From: Chloroflexota bacterium
GTDB lineage: Bacteria; Chloroflexota; Dehalococcoidia; Lucifugimonadales; UBA3495
DNA length: 64,000 nucleotides
Reading direction: 5' to 3'
Assembly: GCA_028875055.1 (NCBI GenBank)
Contig: JAPPGG010000056.1
Location: 1-64,000, forward strand
Of this stretch, positions 44,501-52,604 are shown one piece after another. The notes under the pieces are model-generated. The model saw only the letters and a list, made by a program, of their open reading frames with translations. It did no database searches and was not told where the DNA came from. Position 1 is the first letter of the stretch. The number at the start of each line of letters is the position of its first letter. Position numbers and translations under genes: made by a program.

Positions 44501-45257
44501 GGCCCAACTGGGCTACGTCCACGGACTGTGCCGACGACCCTGGCCCTTCCAGGAGCAAATTGCCCTCGTCGTCAAGGACAATACCATCCAGGTGGACCAC
44601 GTGGTAGCGGGAAGGGTTTTGTTCCAGCCTATTGGTAAGGGCATCAAAGGTTGGGGGTCGGAGAAAATCGAGTTCCACCTCAACGTTCAGGCCCTCAAGC
44701 ACAGGAAGCAGCGCTTTTGACAGGCTGCAAGAGTAACTCTCATTTTGGTCCGCGACATAAGGCGCCGCTGCCAGGATGTTCAATTGTTCCGTCGTAAGTT
44801 CGGCGTCGAAGGGAGGTTGGTCCGAGGATTCGGTGTGCCTGATTAGGGATGAGATACCGGAGACCAGATATCCGGACTCCGGGTTATTCAATAGTTCCCA
44901 AGGGAGAGAAAGGAACTCGGCGCGGCTTGAGGCAATGCGCAGCTCTCGGTTTTCCCCGTCTTCAGATAGTACCGAGTCCAGCAATTGTCGGCATTCACCT
45001 TCAGGGAAAACAGTCTCGTACAGTAATCTCCCCAGGTTGCGAAAGCCGTTCTCCACGGCCCCGGCCCTCTCCACATTGGGCCCAAAGGGGCTGTCCAGGT
45101 ATTCCTGGAAGTACCAGGAAATCTCAGCTCGGTCTGCGTTTGCCAATGGATTACTGAAGGGCGTGGCTGGGGCGGCGACGGGGCTGTCCTCTGCCCGGAG
45201 AACTAGCTGGAGTTGGCCGGAGTCAGGTAAGTCGTGGATTTCCAAAGACCTGATCAA
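41583..45257 (-). CDS. CHAT-STAND-TPR protein with degenerate CHAT protease
   Basis: A 1224-residue three-part signalling protein. Residues about 150-345 have a CHAT fold, but the catalytic HG of VVHFxGHG reads VVHLDGIV (residues 220-227), and the Cys strand reads LVFISAGDRG, so both catalytic residues are missing. A STAND NTPase follows: Walker A GNTGVGKT (428-435), Walker B LLILDG (508-513), arginine in SSRNP, and GxP motif GHPLACQVALPLL. Residues about 880-1200 are TPR repeats of about 40, each with W-Y/F and ALD/ALGL. TTG start at 45257 with GGAG seven bases upstream. STAND proteins sense a ligand with the repeats and oligomerise; the effector here appears inactive or altered. Confidence 0.86.
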   Translation of the reverse strand: MIRSLEIHDLPDSGQLQLVLRAEDSPVAAPATPFSNPLANADRAEISWYFQEYLDSPFGPNVERAGAVENGFRNLGRLLYETVFPEGECRQLLDSVLSEDGENRELRIASSRAEFLSLPWELLNNPESGYLVSGISSLIRHTESSDQPPFDAELTTEQLNILAAAPYVADQNESYSCSLSKALLPVLEGLNVEVELDFLRPPTFDALTNRLEQNPSRYHVVHLDGIVLDDEGNLLLEGPGSSAQSVDVAQLGRALIDAGVPLVFISAGDRGNRTEQQRQAWEKVGLELASAGVPASILVPTQLRGAPATEGFLRRFYQSLAQGKDAGESLAAARSGLMDEPHRPTLSGPLVSWDWITPSVYRSRSYSPPAILAQQVNPLAPPAIQQQQDEEPESQFPVAGQYGLIGRDAEMAQLEKALELDSLVLLSGNTGVGKTELALGLARWLQQTGRRELPGGVFYTPFELSHSASLERVIHEIGTSILGLRFADLNAERQLGWVVEYLKEQPSLLILDGAENIAGFPSGSPGLLTEAEQADMARFISEVTGAGASKVLLSSRNPTEGWLPVPPAVIEMKGLNRVERRELGGAIVARAGIDVGRINEEVATLLDDIEGHPLACQVALPLLNDVPASVLRGELARTTGELPEWAVEEGRDSYLTALMEYSWTKMSHRSRTHLPFLALFQRRVMMDILTHITQESAYRGAMGEELGWGACRTLLRSGLAAGLLEPISPSVYQIHPAVPRFLGSKLGRQLRAEAISTLETEFVRVYADTADYFMESLYENQDSGATAVLAEEGNLNQALGLALEASQWDNAQLIVQPLAQVYRMQRRIPELRRLRSQLLEAVGGSAESAFEAGAIDLWLYLLGTDVSESVESGDVVRAQELNEQLSDYLTAQPEADSDPRVASVYHQFGAIALLYRRLDEAAGWFQKSLEIIESGEDRSSVADDYFALGQVRQHQRLYTEAKEWYGKALDIHQRLPDEEEMVKDYRALGLVTQLKFEHKEAESWFQRAREMVEEHRDEETAAQVYHELGTVCHAQYNFDEAKNWYQQALGLCDRLGNQAQMATELHFLGLLEQDRGIVFEEAEEWYLAALERREELGDRRGAGDECRQLGVLFHEQQRYAEADNWYHQAREIFEELGDVQRVARTYGQLGMVAEETDNLVGALEWTARTYQLVTEYELPVLVQVKAHLARLRDKYGEGQFARWWLDFTGDEAPTDLDVDTSAIL

Positions 45258-45461
45258 GAGTTAACTCCATCTGTACCAGATTGGCAACTTAACGCTGGCC
45301 GGTCCACCCTGGGCCAGCGCACCCGGTTTTCGAGGGGAGACTGTTCCGTTTTCCCGTATGGCGCTTCGCCCGCATTATACTATATTTGGCTGGATTCAAA
45401 CTGGACTTTCTACAATGAACACGTCGACGAAGTTTACCTTGGACATTGAGAGGGCGGGCTG

Positions 45462-45890
45462 ATGATTTACCTTGACGACCGGATGAGAGAGTTGCTGTAC
45501 AGCGCCATGGACGACCGCTGTACCTGCCTGCTGGGGACGGCCGACGGGGAGGGCAAACCCCAGATCAGCATGAAAGGAAGCGTGATGGTCTTTGACCGGG
45601 AAACCCTGGCCTACTGGGAGCGGGCCAAGCGTTCAGCCCTGGATAACGTGGCGGCCAACCCCAACGTGGTTATCTTCTACCGCAACTCCCCTTTGAGGAT
45701 AACCTGGCGGTTCCATGGGAAGGCCGTGGTTTACGAATCCGGGGCAATCCGGGACAACGTGATGTACCGGACGGTGCAGGCCGAACTGGACCGGGACCCG
45801 GAACGACAGGGGGCCGCAGTGCTGGTCAAAATCGACAGCATCACCGACCTGGCAGGGAATGTGCTGCAGGGGCGGGATGAAGAGTGTTAG
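45462..45890 (+). CDS. Pyridoxamine 5'-phosphate oxidase-fold FMN-binding protein
   Basis: A 142-residue split-barrel flavoprotein-like protein. TCLLGTADGEGKPQISMKG and NPNVVIFYRN are typical of the PNPOx/general-stress family. Divergent from the CHAT-STAND gene with 205 bases between starts. Ribosome site GAGAGGG. Ligand unknown; FMN or F420 are possible in this fold. Confidence 0.85.
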   Translation: MIYLDDRMRELLYSAMDDRCTCLLGTADGEGKPQISMKGSVMVFDRETLAYWERAKRSALDNVAANPNVVIFYRNSPLRITWRFHGKAVVYESGAIRDNVMYRTVQAELDRDPERQGAAVLVKIDSITDLAGNVLQGRDEEC

Positions 45891-46237
45891 CAGCCGTTCG
45901 ATGGGGGAAGGAGACCCGTTTTACCTTGGTCACCGGAAGTTATGCTCTCATCAGCGCAGTCGCGGTTAAGTGCGGATGACGGGTGAAGCTTCTTACCTGC
46001 CGCAGCGGGAGTCGGGAGAGCAACTAAGTCGGGTTTGACACCCGGCGCTGCCATGACAGAGTTAATAGGCAATTGACCCCTTTCCCAGCAGGGGCAGCAG
46101 CCCTGTGGCGTGTCGTCAAATAGCCCCGGCATGCCCGTGTGAGCAGGAATCTTGACTACAGCCGGCGAGGTTCCCGCCTTCGCGGGAACGACGAAAAGGT
46201 ACGCTGGATACTCTGCCTTCTATATTGACGGCAGCCC
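45891..46237. other. Intergenic region between PNPOx-like and acyl-CoA synthetase genes
   Basis: 347 bases between converging genes. The only structure seen is the hairpin at 46170-46189; there is no clear terminator U-tract. Confidence 0.5.
46170..46189. repeat. Small palindromic element
   Basis: GTTCCCGC and GCGGGAAC with loop CTTC: a perfect 8-bp hairpin followed by GACGA, resembling the widespread short repeats of the TTCCCGC-GCGGGAA type. Confidence 0.6.
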
Positions 46238-48364
46238 CTAACCCTGAAAAACGGCCAACGCATCAACTGCCCGAACTCCCTGTCCCTGAGGGAGGACCAT
46301 CAGGGGGTTGATGTCCAGTTCCGAAAGGGTCCCTTCCAGTTGGGCGGCCATCCGGGATACCTGGACCAGGACATCGGCGAGGGCATCCACGTCGGCAGGC
46401 GCCGAACCCCGGAAACCCTTCAGGATGCGCGAGCCCCTAACCTGGTCGATCATTTCCAGGGCTTCGGAACGAGTTATGGGGCACTGGCGCAGGGCGACGT
46501 CGTTATAGACTTCCACCATAACCCCGCCGGTTCCGAAAAGGAGCACGGGTCCTAACTGGTCGTCAAAGGACACACCTGCGATTACTTCCACGCCGCCGGT
46601 TACCATTTCCTGCACGAGGACGCCGTTGATGCTGGCGCCGGGAGAAGCCTGGCCGGCACTTGACATTACCTGGTCGTAAGCTGCCCGAACCTGAGCCTCG
46701 TCGGACAAGTTAAGCCTGATTACTCCGGCCTCCGTCTTGTGGAGGATGTCCGGAGAGTCCACCTTCAAGGCCACCGGATAGCCAATTTCGTTGGCCGCAC
46801 TTACCGCAGCCTCGACATCGGCGGCAACAATCTCTCTGGCGGTTGGCACATTCCAGGCGCCAATCAGTTGCTTGCTTTCGCTTTCCGAGAAGGCAGTCCG
46901 GCCCTGGCTCCGCATTTGGGCTACTACCCTTGACTGCGCGGCGGACATTTCGGGACACTCTCCAAAGCCCTCGGACAGGCGTTCATCGCGCCACTGGTGG
47001 TACTCCAGGAGGGTCTTGATCCCCAGGGCCAGTTTATCGGGGACGTAAAAGACGGGAACCTGCGCGCCTTTGAGCATGGACAACCCGTCGGTGGCGGACC
47101 GGGTACCAGTCCACAGGAAAGCCAGGCCTCTTTCGCTGGAGTCGCGCTGGGCAATAACCTGACTGGCCTGGGCATCTGAGCCGGCGCTGGCCACCACAAG
47201 AGTGCCAATGTGGGGCTGCTCGCTCATGTGTCGCATAATTTCAGGGAAAGAGTCGCTGTTGGCGAAACCGGTTACATCGGAGGGATTGGCGGCCCAGCCG
47301 AAACCCTTCAGCACATCGTTTATGCCATCCCGAGCTTCATCGGTCAGCGGCGGCAGGTCCAGGCCGGCCTGGCCACACATATCCGCAGTCAGCGAGCTGA
47401 TTCCCCCGGAATGGGAAACGACTGCCACTCCCTGCTGGGCAGGTTTTCTGGTGTGGGCCAGCAGCTGGGACACTTCCAGCAATTCGTCATAGTCCTGTAC
47501 CCGGGTAATGCCGTACTGGGCGAATATCTCGTCGTACAGGGCGTCGGAACCGGTGAGGGCCGCAGTGTGGGAACGGGCGGCGCGGGAACCCAGGTCGGAG
47601 CGACCGATCTTGATGAGAACGATTGGCTTGCCGCGCTCCGCCGCCAGCTTGGCGAGCTCGATGAGCTTTCGTGCGTCTTTGAATCCTTCAATAAACCCGG
47701 CAATCACCTTGACGGATTCCTGGTCGAGCAGGTAGCGGGCAAAATCACAGAAGTCCAGGTCTGCCTCATTGCCGGTTGATATGATGTGGCTCAGTCCGAT
47801 GCCTTCTTCCACCGCGCGGGTGAGGAAAGGACCAAAGGCGGAGGCCCCACTCTGGCAAACCAGGCCGATGGGACCGCTCAACCCGTCAGAGCCACGAGAA
47901 GACGCAGAGGGCCAAATGTCGCCCTGAACATTCGCTACTCCGAGGCAGTTGGGACCGCAAATCCGGAGCCCCGATTCCCTGGCAAATGCACCGACCTCGC
48001 CCTGGAGATCGCGGCGGTCATCCATATCCCGCTCGGAAAAGCCCGCTGAAATAACTATGGCGGCCCTGGCGCCCTTTTCGTGGCTCTCCCTCAAGACGTT
48101 CAAAACCTGGTGGTAGGGAACGACTATGCCCACCAGGTCGGGCGCCTCGGGCAAATCGGAAACGCTGGGATAGGACTGAACACCCATGATTTCGTCGTAG
48201 CGGGGATTCACCGGGTAGATATTGACCCGGTCTTTGGCCTTCAGCATGGCGTTGAGGAAACGGCCACCATATTGCATGCGGGGGGTGGCGCCTACAACGG
48301 CGACAGACTTGGGATTCAGCATTTTGTCGATGGACGCCAACTGGGCATCGGTCCAGGTTGCCAT
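46238..48364 (-). CDS. ADP-forming acetate/acyl-CoA synthetase (fused alpha-beta)
   Basis: A 708-residue NDP-forming acyl-CoA synthetase. The CoA-binding N-terminus has KSVAVVGATPRMQYGG; the ligase domain has ICGPNCLGV and RSHTAALTG, whose His is the phosphorylated residue in ACD enzymes; the C-terminal ATP-grasp domain has VALKVDSPDILHKTEAGV. Fusion of alpha and beta subunits in one chain is common in bacteria. It interconverts an acyl-CoA with the acid and ATP. The acyl chain is not specified by sequence. GAGAGGG before ATG. Confidence 0.9.
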   Translation of the reverse strand: MATWTDAQLASIDKMLNPKSVAVVGATPRMQYGGRFLNAMLKAKDRVNIYPVNPRYDEIMGVQSYPSVSDLPEAPDLVGIVVPYHQVLNVLRESHEKGARAAIVISAGFSERDMDDRRDLQGEVGAFARESGLRICGPNCLGVANVQGDIWPSASSRGSDGLSGPIGLVCQSGASAFGPFLTRAVEEGIGLSHIISTGNEADLDFCDFARYLLDQESVKVIAGFIEGFKDARKLIELAKLAAERGKPIVLIKIGRSDLGSRAARSHTAALTGSDALYDEIFAQYGITRVQDYDELLEVSQLLAHTRKPAQQGVAVVSHSGGISSLTADMCGQAGLDLPPLTDEARDGINDVLKGFGWAANPSDVTGFANSDSFPEIMRHMSEQPHIGTLVVASAGSDAQASQVIAQRDSSERGLAFLWTGTRSATDGLSMLKGAQVPVFYVPDKLALGIKTLLEYHQWRDERLSEGFGECPEMSAAQSRVVAQMRSQGRTAFSESESKQLIGAWNVPTAREIVAADVEAAVSAANEIGYPVALKVDSPDILHKTEAGVIRLNLSDEAQVRAAYDQVMSSAGQASPGASINGVLVQEMVTGGVEVIAGVSFDDQLGPVLLFGTGGVMVEVYNDVALRQCPITRSEALEMIDQVRGSRILKGFRGSAPADVDALADVLVQVSRMAAQLEGTLSELDINPLMVLPQGQGVRAVDALAVFQG

Positions 48365-48964
48365 GGGGACCCTCTCTCAACACTAGATTAGGTTGTCATA
48401 AAGGAAGCGCATCTTTCGAGTTCAAACCGGCGCAGTGGCAATATACCGAAATTCGGCGAGGCTAACAATCGTAAAGGTACAGGCAGCCCGGTTCCGGGGA
48501 TGATGGCTTTTTCCTATTGCCTCGTCTTGGTCACGGTCGCTGAGGCCAGGGGAAAATCAAGTCTCGCGGTTGTTTCCCGTCATTTTCGCTCGTTTGGTAT
48601 CTGGACGCGGGGTCTGCTCGGCTAATGTGCGAGCGGGTTAGACAGACCTTACGGGGCGCCGGAAGTCGGGTCGGGCACTTAGCTGTTTCAGATTCCGCAA
48701 AAGCTGAAATGGAGAATTCGCCTGAATAGAGGTAGCTGATCGCTGGCAAGACGGGAAGGATTTTCTGCAAACCCCGATGAATGCAATCTGGATTCTTCAC
48801 TCCGGTCGGAATGGGAGTGGTCCCGGGTGGCGGCAGGTTGCCCTGCGAGGCTGAGTCGCCTGGGGCGGGTTGGAAGCCCGCCCCATACGGCAGGTGAGAG
48901 CGATTCTATCCATGTCCCCTGTAATTCTGCGGCACGGGGCTGGCTAACAGTACGAGGAAGGACT
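48365..48964. other. 600-base intergenic region, no gene supported
   Basis: Two minus-strand open frames here (48531-48800 and 48688-49035) have no family resemblance or ribosome site. The region has the palindrome at 48861-48885 and a TTC/GAA-rich stretch near 48790. Presumably it holds the acyl-CoA synthetase promoter, not identified. Confidence 0.45.
48861..48885. repeat. 9-bp hairpin after the ThDP enzyme gene
   Basis: TGGGGCGGG and CCCGCCCCA with a 7-base loop. It lies 80 bases beyond the stop of the minus-strand ThDP enzyme, without a T-run, so it is either a weak terminator or a dispersed palindrome. Confidence 0.5.
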
Positions 48965-50683
48965 CTAGGTCTCGCCGGCGGTTCTGAGGTCGGCGCGCCA
49001 ATCGTCAGGCGACGGTCCACGGTCAATAATGACATCTATGACCGAAGGCAGGCCGGATGCCTGGGCGTCCTGTAGGGCGACGGGAAGGTCACGGGAGTCG
49101 TTGATCTGAACTCCGAAGCAGCCGAATCCCCTGGCGACGGCGGCGTTGTCCGTCTCAACAAACTCGGAGGCGATGCGCCGGCCCTCCGCCTGGTGGTGCC
49201 GGACCATGCCCAGGGCGCTGTCATTAAAGACTATGCATATAAGGGGAAGGTCGTACTGCATCGCCGTGGACAGGGCATTTACAGTCATCATATAGCCGCC
49301 ATCGCCGGTGACACCGACAACCGGACGGTCCCGGTACACCAGCTTGAGGCCTACGGCGGCAGGCAGGCCCCAGCCCATGCCGGCCGTACCGCCAGGGGCG
49401 AAGAACGTATTGGCCTGGGCAGACTGGTAGAAATGGGCCATCCAGGTGCGGTTATTGCCGGCGTCCAGGGCGTAAACGGTATTGTCGGGCATATTTTCCC
49501 GCAATAGCGCCACCAGCCGCTGGGGCATGACGGGAGAGGAGTCGGTGTGCATGGCCGGGTCGTCGTAGTACCCCGCCTCGCTCTTCCTGCGGGGCAAGCT
49601 GTCCGTCCACTCCTGCCGATTGGAGGCGGTGGACCTGGCTACTTCCTGGGAGGCCTCAACCAGCTGAGCAAGGATGCTGCCGGCATCACCAATCAGGCCC
49701 AGTTCCACGGGGAAGGTCCAGCCGGCATTTCTGTCATCAATGTCAATCTGGATAATGCGCTGCCGGTGGGGGTCGAAGACATGGGGGCGCTCCCTGACGG
49801 TGTCCTGGGGACTGAGCTTGGCGCCTACAATTATTACAACATCGGCGTCGCCCACAGCCTGGTTGGCCGCTTCCTGACCGTAAACGCCGGCCATGCCCAG
49901 GGCCAGGGGATGGGTTTCCGCAAGAGCGCTTTTTCCCTTATAGCTGGTGGCAACGGGGGCTCCCCACATTTCAGCCAATTGCTGCAGCTGGGCGTGAGCC
50001 TTGCCCTGGTGCACGCCGTTGCCAGCCATTATGACGGGGCGCCGGGCCGCGGAGAGAATTTCAATGGCCTTCTCGACATCCTGGGGGGCGCTCTGGGGCT
50101 TGGCCGTGTTCAGATAACCGGCAGTGTGGTGGATAAAGGGAGGCGACTCCACGTCAACTTCTCCGGAGATGGAGGAGGAGCGCATTACCACCGCTGCAGG
50201 ACCGGGCCTGCCGCTGGTGGCGTGCTTGATGGCCAATTGGGTGCCCAGCGCCGCCTCCTTGGGACTGGCGGCCAAGGTGGTGTACTTGGTCATGGACTTC
50301 ATAATGGTGGGAAGGTCGATGCTGCCGTATTCGCCGGCACCGGACTGGTTCGCGGGATGCTGAGCGGAGCCGCCGTCGGAGGTATCGGTGAGCACCAGCA
50401 TAGGCGAGCTGCTCAGCATGGATTCCATGATGCCAAAGCTGGCGTTGGAACCGATGAAGAGCCCCTGTCCCATCACGACCGCGGGTTTGCCGGTGGCGCG
50501 GGCGTAGGCGTCGGCCATGATGGCTGCGGTCTGCTCGTGGCGGCAAAGGATTGCCTTGACGCGGTCCTCTTTGCCCACGAGGAGATTGTAGATCTGGCCG
50601 GTCCCGCCTCCCGGAATGCCAAAGACATACTCGATTCCCGCCTCTTCGAGAAACTGGACTATCAACTCTTGAGCTTGTGGCAT
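48965..50683 (-). CDS. Thiamine-diphosphate-dependent enzyme (acetolactate synthase-like)
   Basis: A 572-residue ThDP enzyme. The N-terminal domain has the catalytic Glu in CRHEQTAAIMADAYAR; the C-terminal PP domain has GDGGYMMTVNALSTAM ending in VFNDSALGMV, the ThDP/Mg motif. No ilvN regulatory gene is adjacent. GGAGG before ATG. The family includes acetolactate synthase, benzoylformate decarboxylase and sulfoacetaldehyde acetyltransferase; which one is undecided. Confidence 0.88.
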   Translation of the reverse strand: MPQAQELIVQFLEEAGIEYVFGIPGGGTGQIYNLLVGKEDRVKAILCRHEQTAAIMADAYARATGKPAVVMGQGLFIGSNASFGIMESMLSSSPMLVLTDTSDGGSAQHPANQSGAGEYGSIDLPTIMKSMTKYTTLAASPKEAALGTQLAIKHATSGRPGPAAVVMRSSSISGEVDVESPPFIHHTAGYLNTAKPQSAPQDVEKAIEILSAARRPVIMAGNGVHQGKAHAQLQQLAEMWGAPVATSYKGKSALAETHPLALGMAGVYGQEAANQAVGDADVVIIVGAKLSPQDTVRERPHVFDPHRQRIIQIDIDDRNAGWTFPVELGLIGDAGSILAQLVEASQEVARSTASNRQEWTDSLPRRKSEAGYYDDPAMHTDSSPVMPQRLVALLRENMPDNTVYALDAGNNRTWMAHFYQSAQANTFFAPGGTAGMGWGLPAAVGLKLVYRDRPVVGVTGDGGYMMTVNALSTAMQYDLPLICIVFNDSALGMVRHHQAEGRRIASEFVETDNAAVARGFGCFGVQINDSRDLPVALQDAQASGLPSVIDVIIDRGPSPDDWRADLRTAGET

Positions 50684-50935
50684 GGGACCTCCATGGCTTC
50701 AGTGTTGCTGATGGTTGGTATGGAGCAAGCCGCTACTCGCCAGGAATTCCTCCCGCAAATGGCGAACCCGTCCTTCCGCAGATTGGGGGGATGATAACCC
50801 TGCCCCAAAAGAGGGTCAAGATTGCTGAACGGGAGCTCGGGCGAAGGCAGCCGGGGTGCCTGAGGCGTTGACCGACAGGACCAGTCCCCATAGAATCTGA
50901 CCATCTTGAGGGCCTTAACATAAGGCGGTGCAGTA

Positions 50936-52051
50936 ATGCAGAGTGTGGAAATTGACCGCAGCAAGCGGCTGAAGGAAGAACCAGCGAAGGGTCACAATCG
51001 GTGGCATCCGGACATTCCCCCCATTCTCGAAGCAGAAGAGGGAGAAGAGGTGGTGCTGGAGACCAGGGACGCTTCGGACTGCCAGGTCAAGCCAGGCATG
51101 ACCGAAAAAGATATGGAAGGGTTCGACACCAAGGTTGCTCACCCCCTGACCGGGCCGGTTTACGTGAAGGGAGCTGAGCCTGGGGACCTGCTGGAGATTG
51201 AGTACCTTGACATAATTGCGCAACCCAATGGCTGGACTCGCAGCCGGCCGGGCGCGGGCTTCCTGAGGGATATATTCACCGAACCTTACCTGGCCCACTG
51301 GGAAATGAAGGACGGCTGGGCCACATCGCCGCAGATTCCGGGGGTGCGGATCGTGGACGGTTCCTTCATGGGCACGGCGGGAATTGCTCCTTCCCACGCC
51401 CAGTTACAGGCGTGGACGGAGCGTGAGGCAGACCTGGTCCGGCGAGGCGGAGCCGCAGCGCCCCCGGATCCGGAAGATGCCATCCCTCATGGCGGGAAAA
51501 TCGCTGAAACGGGGTTGCGGACCTTGCCCCCGCGGGAAAACTGTGGAAACGTGGACGCCAAGCAGCTGACCAAGGGGTCCAGGCTGCTCATTCCGGTTAA
51601 CGTGGAAGGGGCATTGTACTCCGCCGGGGACGGTCACTTCGCCCAGGGTGATTCGGAGTGCTGCATCACCGCCATTGAAATGGGAGCCACCGCAGCAGTC
51701 CGGTTCAGGCTTCTGAAGGGAGAGGCCGCCCGCCACAATATCCGCTTTCCCCGTTACGCCCATCCGGGATATTTCCTGCCGCCGGAATGGGCGGCCCCGC
51801 GAAACTTCATCGCAACCATGGGCATGCCAATCAGGGATGACGGGATACAGGAAGGAGAGGACCATCTGACGCTGGCGGCGCGGAATGCGCTGGTCAATAT
51901 GATTGAGCTATTGCAGGAACGAGGGTGGAGCAAAGAGCAGGCCTACATCATTTGCAGCGTTGCCGTGGACCTGAAGATCAGCAATATTGTAGATCTGCCT
52001 AATGTGACGGTATCCGCTTTCCTGCCTGAGGATATTTTTCAGGGGTCATGA
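50936..52051 (+). CDS. Acetamidase/formamidase family protein
   Basis: A 371-residue FmdA/AmdA-family hydrolase. Starts with WHPDIPPILEAEEGEEVVLET, then HPLTGPVYVKGAEPGDLLEI and, in the middle, GGNVDAKQL-like ENCGNVDAKQLTKGSRL. These enzymes release ammonia from formamide or short amides. Divergent from the ThDP enzyme gene by 252 bases, with which it may share a control region. Confidence 0.92.
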   Translation: MQSVEIDRSKRLKEEPAKGHNRWHPDIPPILEAEEGEEVVLETRDASDCQVKPGMTEKDMEGFDTKVAHPLTGPVYVKGAEPGDLLEIEYLDIIAQPNGWTRSRPGAGFLRDIFTEPYLAHWEMKDGWATSPQIPGVRIVDGSFMGTAGIAPSHAQLQAWTEREADLVRRGGAAAPPDPEDAIPHGGKIAETGLRTLPPRENCGNVDAKQLTKGSRLLIPVNVEGALYSAGDGHFAQGDSECCITAIEMGATAAVRFRLLKGEAARHNIRFPRYAHPGYFLPPEWAAPRNFIATMGMPIRDDGIQEGEDHLTLAARNALVNMIELLQERGWSKEQAYIICSVAVDLKISNIVDLPNVTVSAFLPEDIFQGS

Positions 52052-52197
52052 AACAAGGCAAGAGGTACAAAGGTAAACATAAATGTAGTGATTCGCTCCA
52101 GGAGCGTCGTAGAGCCTGTTTTTCGGCCCTGGACGTATTGGAGGACCCGACAAGCCCGCATTTCAACGCACAGGATGATTGGCGGAGAGCGCAATAA

Positions 52198-52290
52198 TTG
52201 ACATAAGCATAAACTTGTTCAATAAATCCGGTCAGATCCGGACCCCAACAGAAAAGCCGTCCGCTCAATGAGTCGGACGGCTTTTTTGGT
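52198..52290 (+). ncRNA. Candidate small RNA: promoter plus terminator pair
   Basis: TTGACA (52198-52203), 17 bases, AATAAA (52221-52226), then about 60 bases later a strong intrinsic terminator. The predicted transcript of roughly 55 bases contains a small CCGG-GATCCGG hairpin. Alternatively the terminator just serves the converging acetamidase and HTH genes and the promoter match is fortuitous. Confidence 0.3.
52252..52287. terminator. Bidirectional intrinsic terminator
   Basis: AAAAGCCGTCCG and CGGACGGCTTTT make a 12-bp stem with a 10-base loop, followed by TTTTTT on the plus strand and TTTTC on the minus. Lies between converging stops at 52051 and 52380. Confidence 0.9.
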
Positions 52291-52379
52291 TGCTGCTCAC
52301 AGCAACCCATCTCATCACATCCACCACATAGGCACGTCTGAGGGCAACCGCTCCGGCGACAGGCCATACCGGAGTAGTA

Positions 52380-52604
52380 CTAACTGACGCGCTTCACTTC
52401 CAGGGTCTCACCCGGGGCGAGGGCGACGCGGCGGACGCTGATGCCGAGCTTGAGCAGCCAGTACCCGAGTGTAGCCTTGCTGACACCCAGTTCCTCTGCT
52501 GTACTCGACAAACCCCGCTCATTAACCATTTCCGGGAGCAACTTTTCCAGGGGGCGCTGGTGTTCCTTTTCTACACGCTGCATCAGTTTCGTCTTGCGGG
52601 CCAT
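52380..52604 (-). CDS. Small helix-turn-helix protein, 74 residues
   Basis: The HTH is SSTAEELGVSKATLGYWLLK (residues about 33-52), preceded by a charged helix and followed by a short beta tail. A near-ideal GAGGAGGAG precedes the ATG, and a TTGACT-17-TACAAT promoter lies 50 bases upstream, so it is a real gene. It resembles the DNA-binding half of small regulators or transposase-like HTH proteins; no partner domain is present. A palindrome at its transcription start suggests autoregulation. Confidence 0.78.
   Translation of the reverse strand: MARKTKLMQRVEKEHQRPLEKLLPEMVNERGLSSTAEELGVSKATLGYWLLKLGISVRRVALAPGETLEVKRVS

Larger units (their letters stand above)
52052..52379. other. Region between acetamidase and HTH genes
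   Basis: 328 bases without a coding sequence. It contains the small-RNA candidate (52198-52290), including a terminator, between two converging genes. Confidence 0.4.

Noticed and set aside
48531-49035. Two minus-strand open frames in the 600-base gap
   Set aside because: No ribosome site or recognisable domain; the second runs into the ThDP gene's 3' end.
49547-50794. 415-residue plus-strand open frame
   Set aside because: Antisense of the ThDP enzyme with intact catalytic motifs; low-complexity Gly-rich translation.
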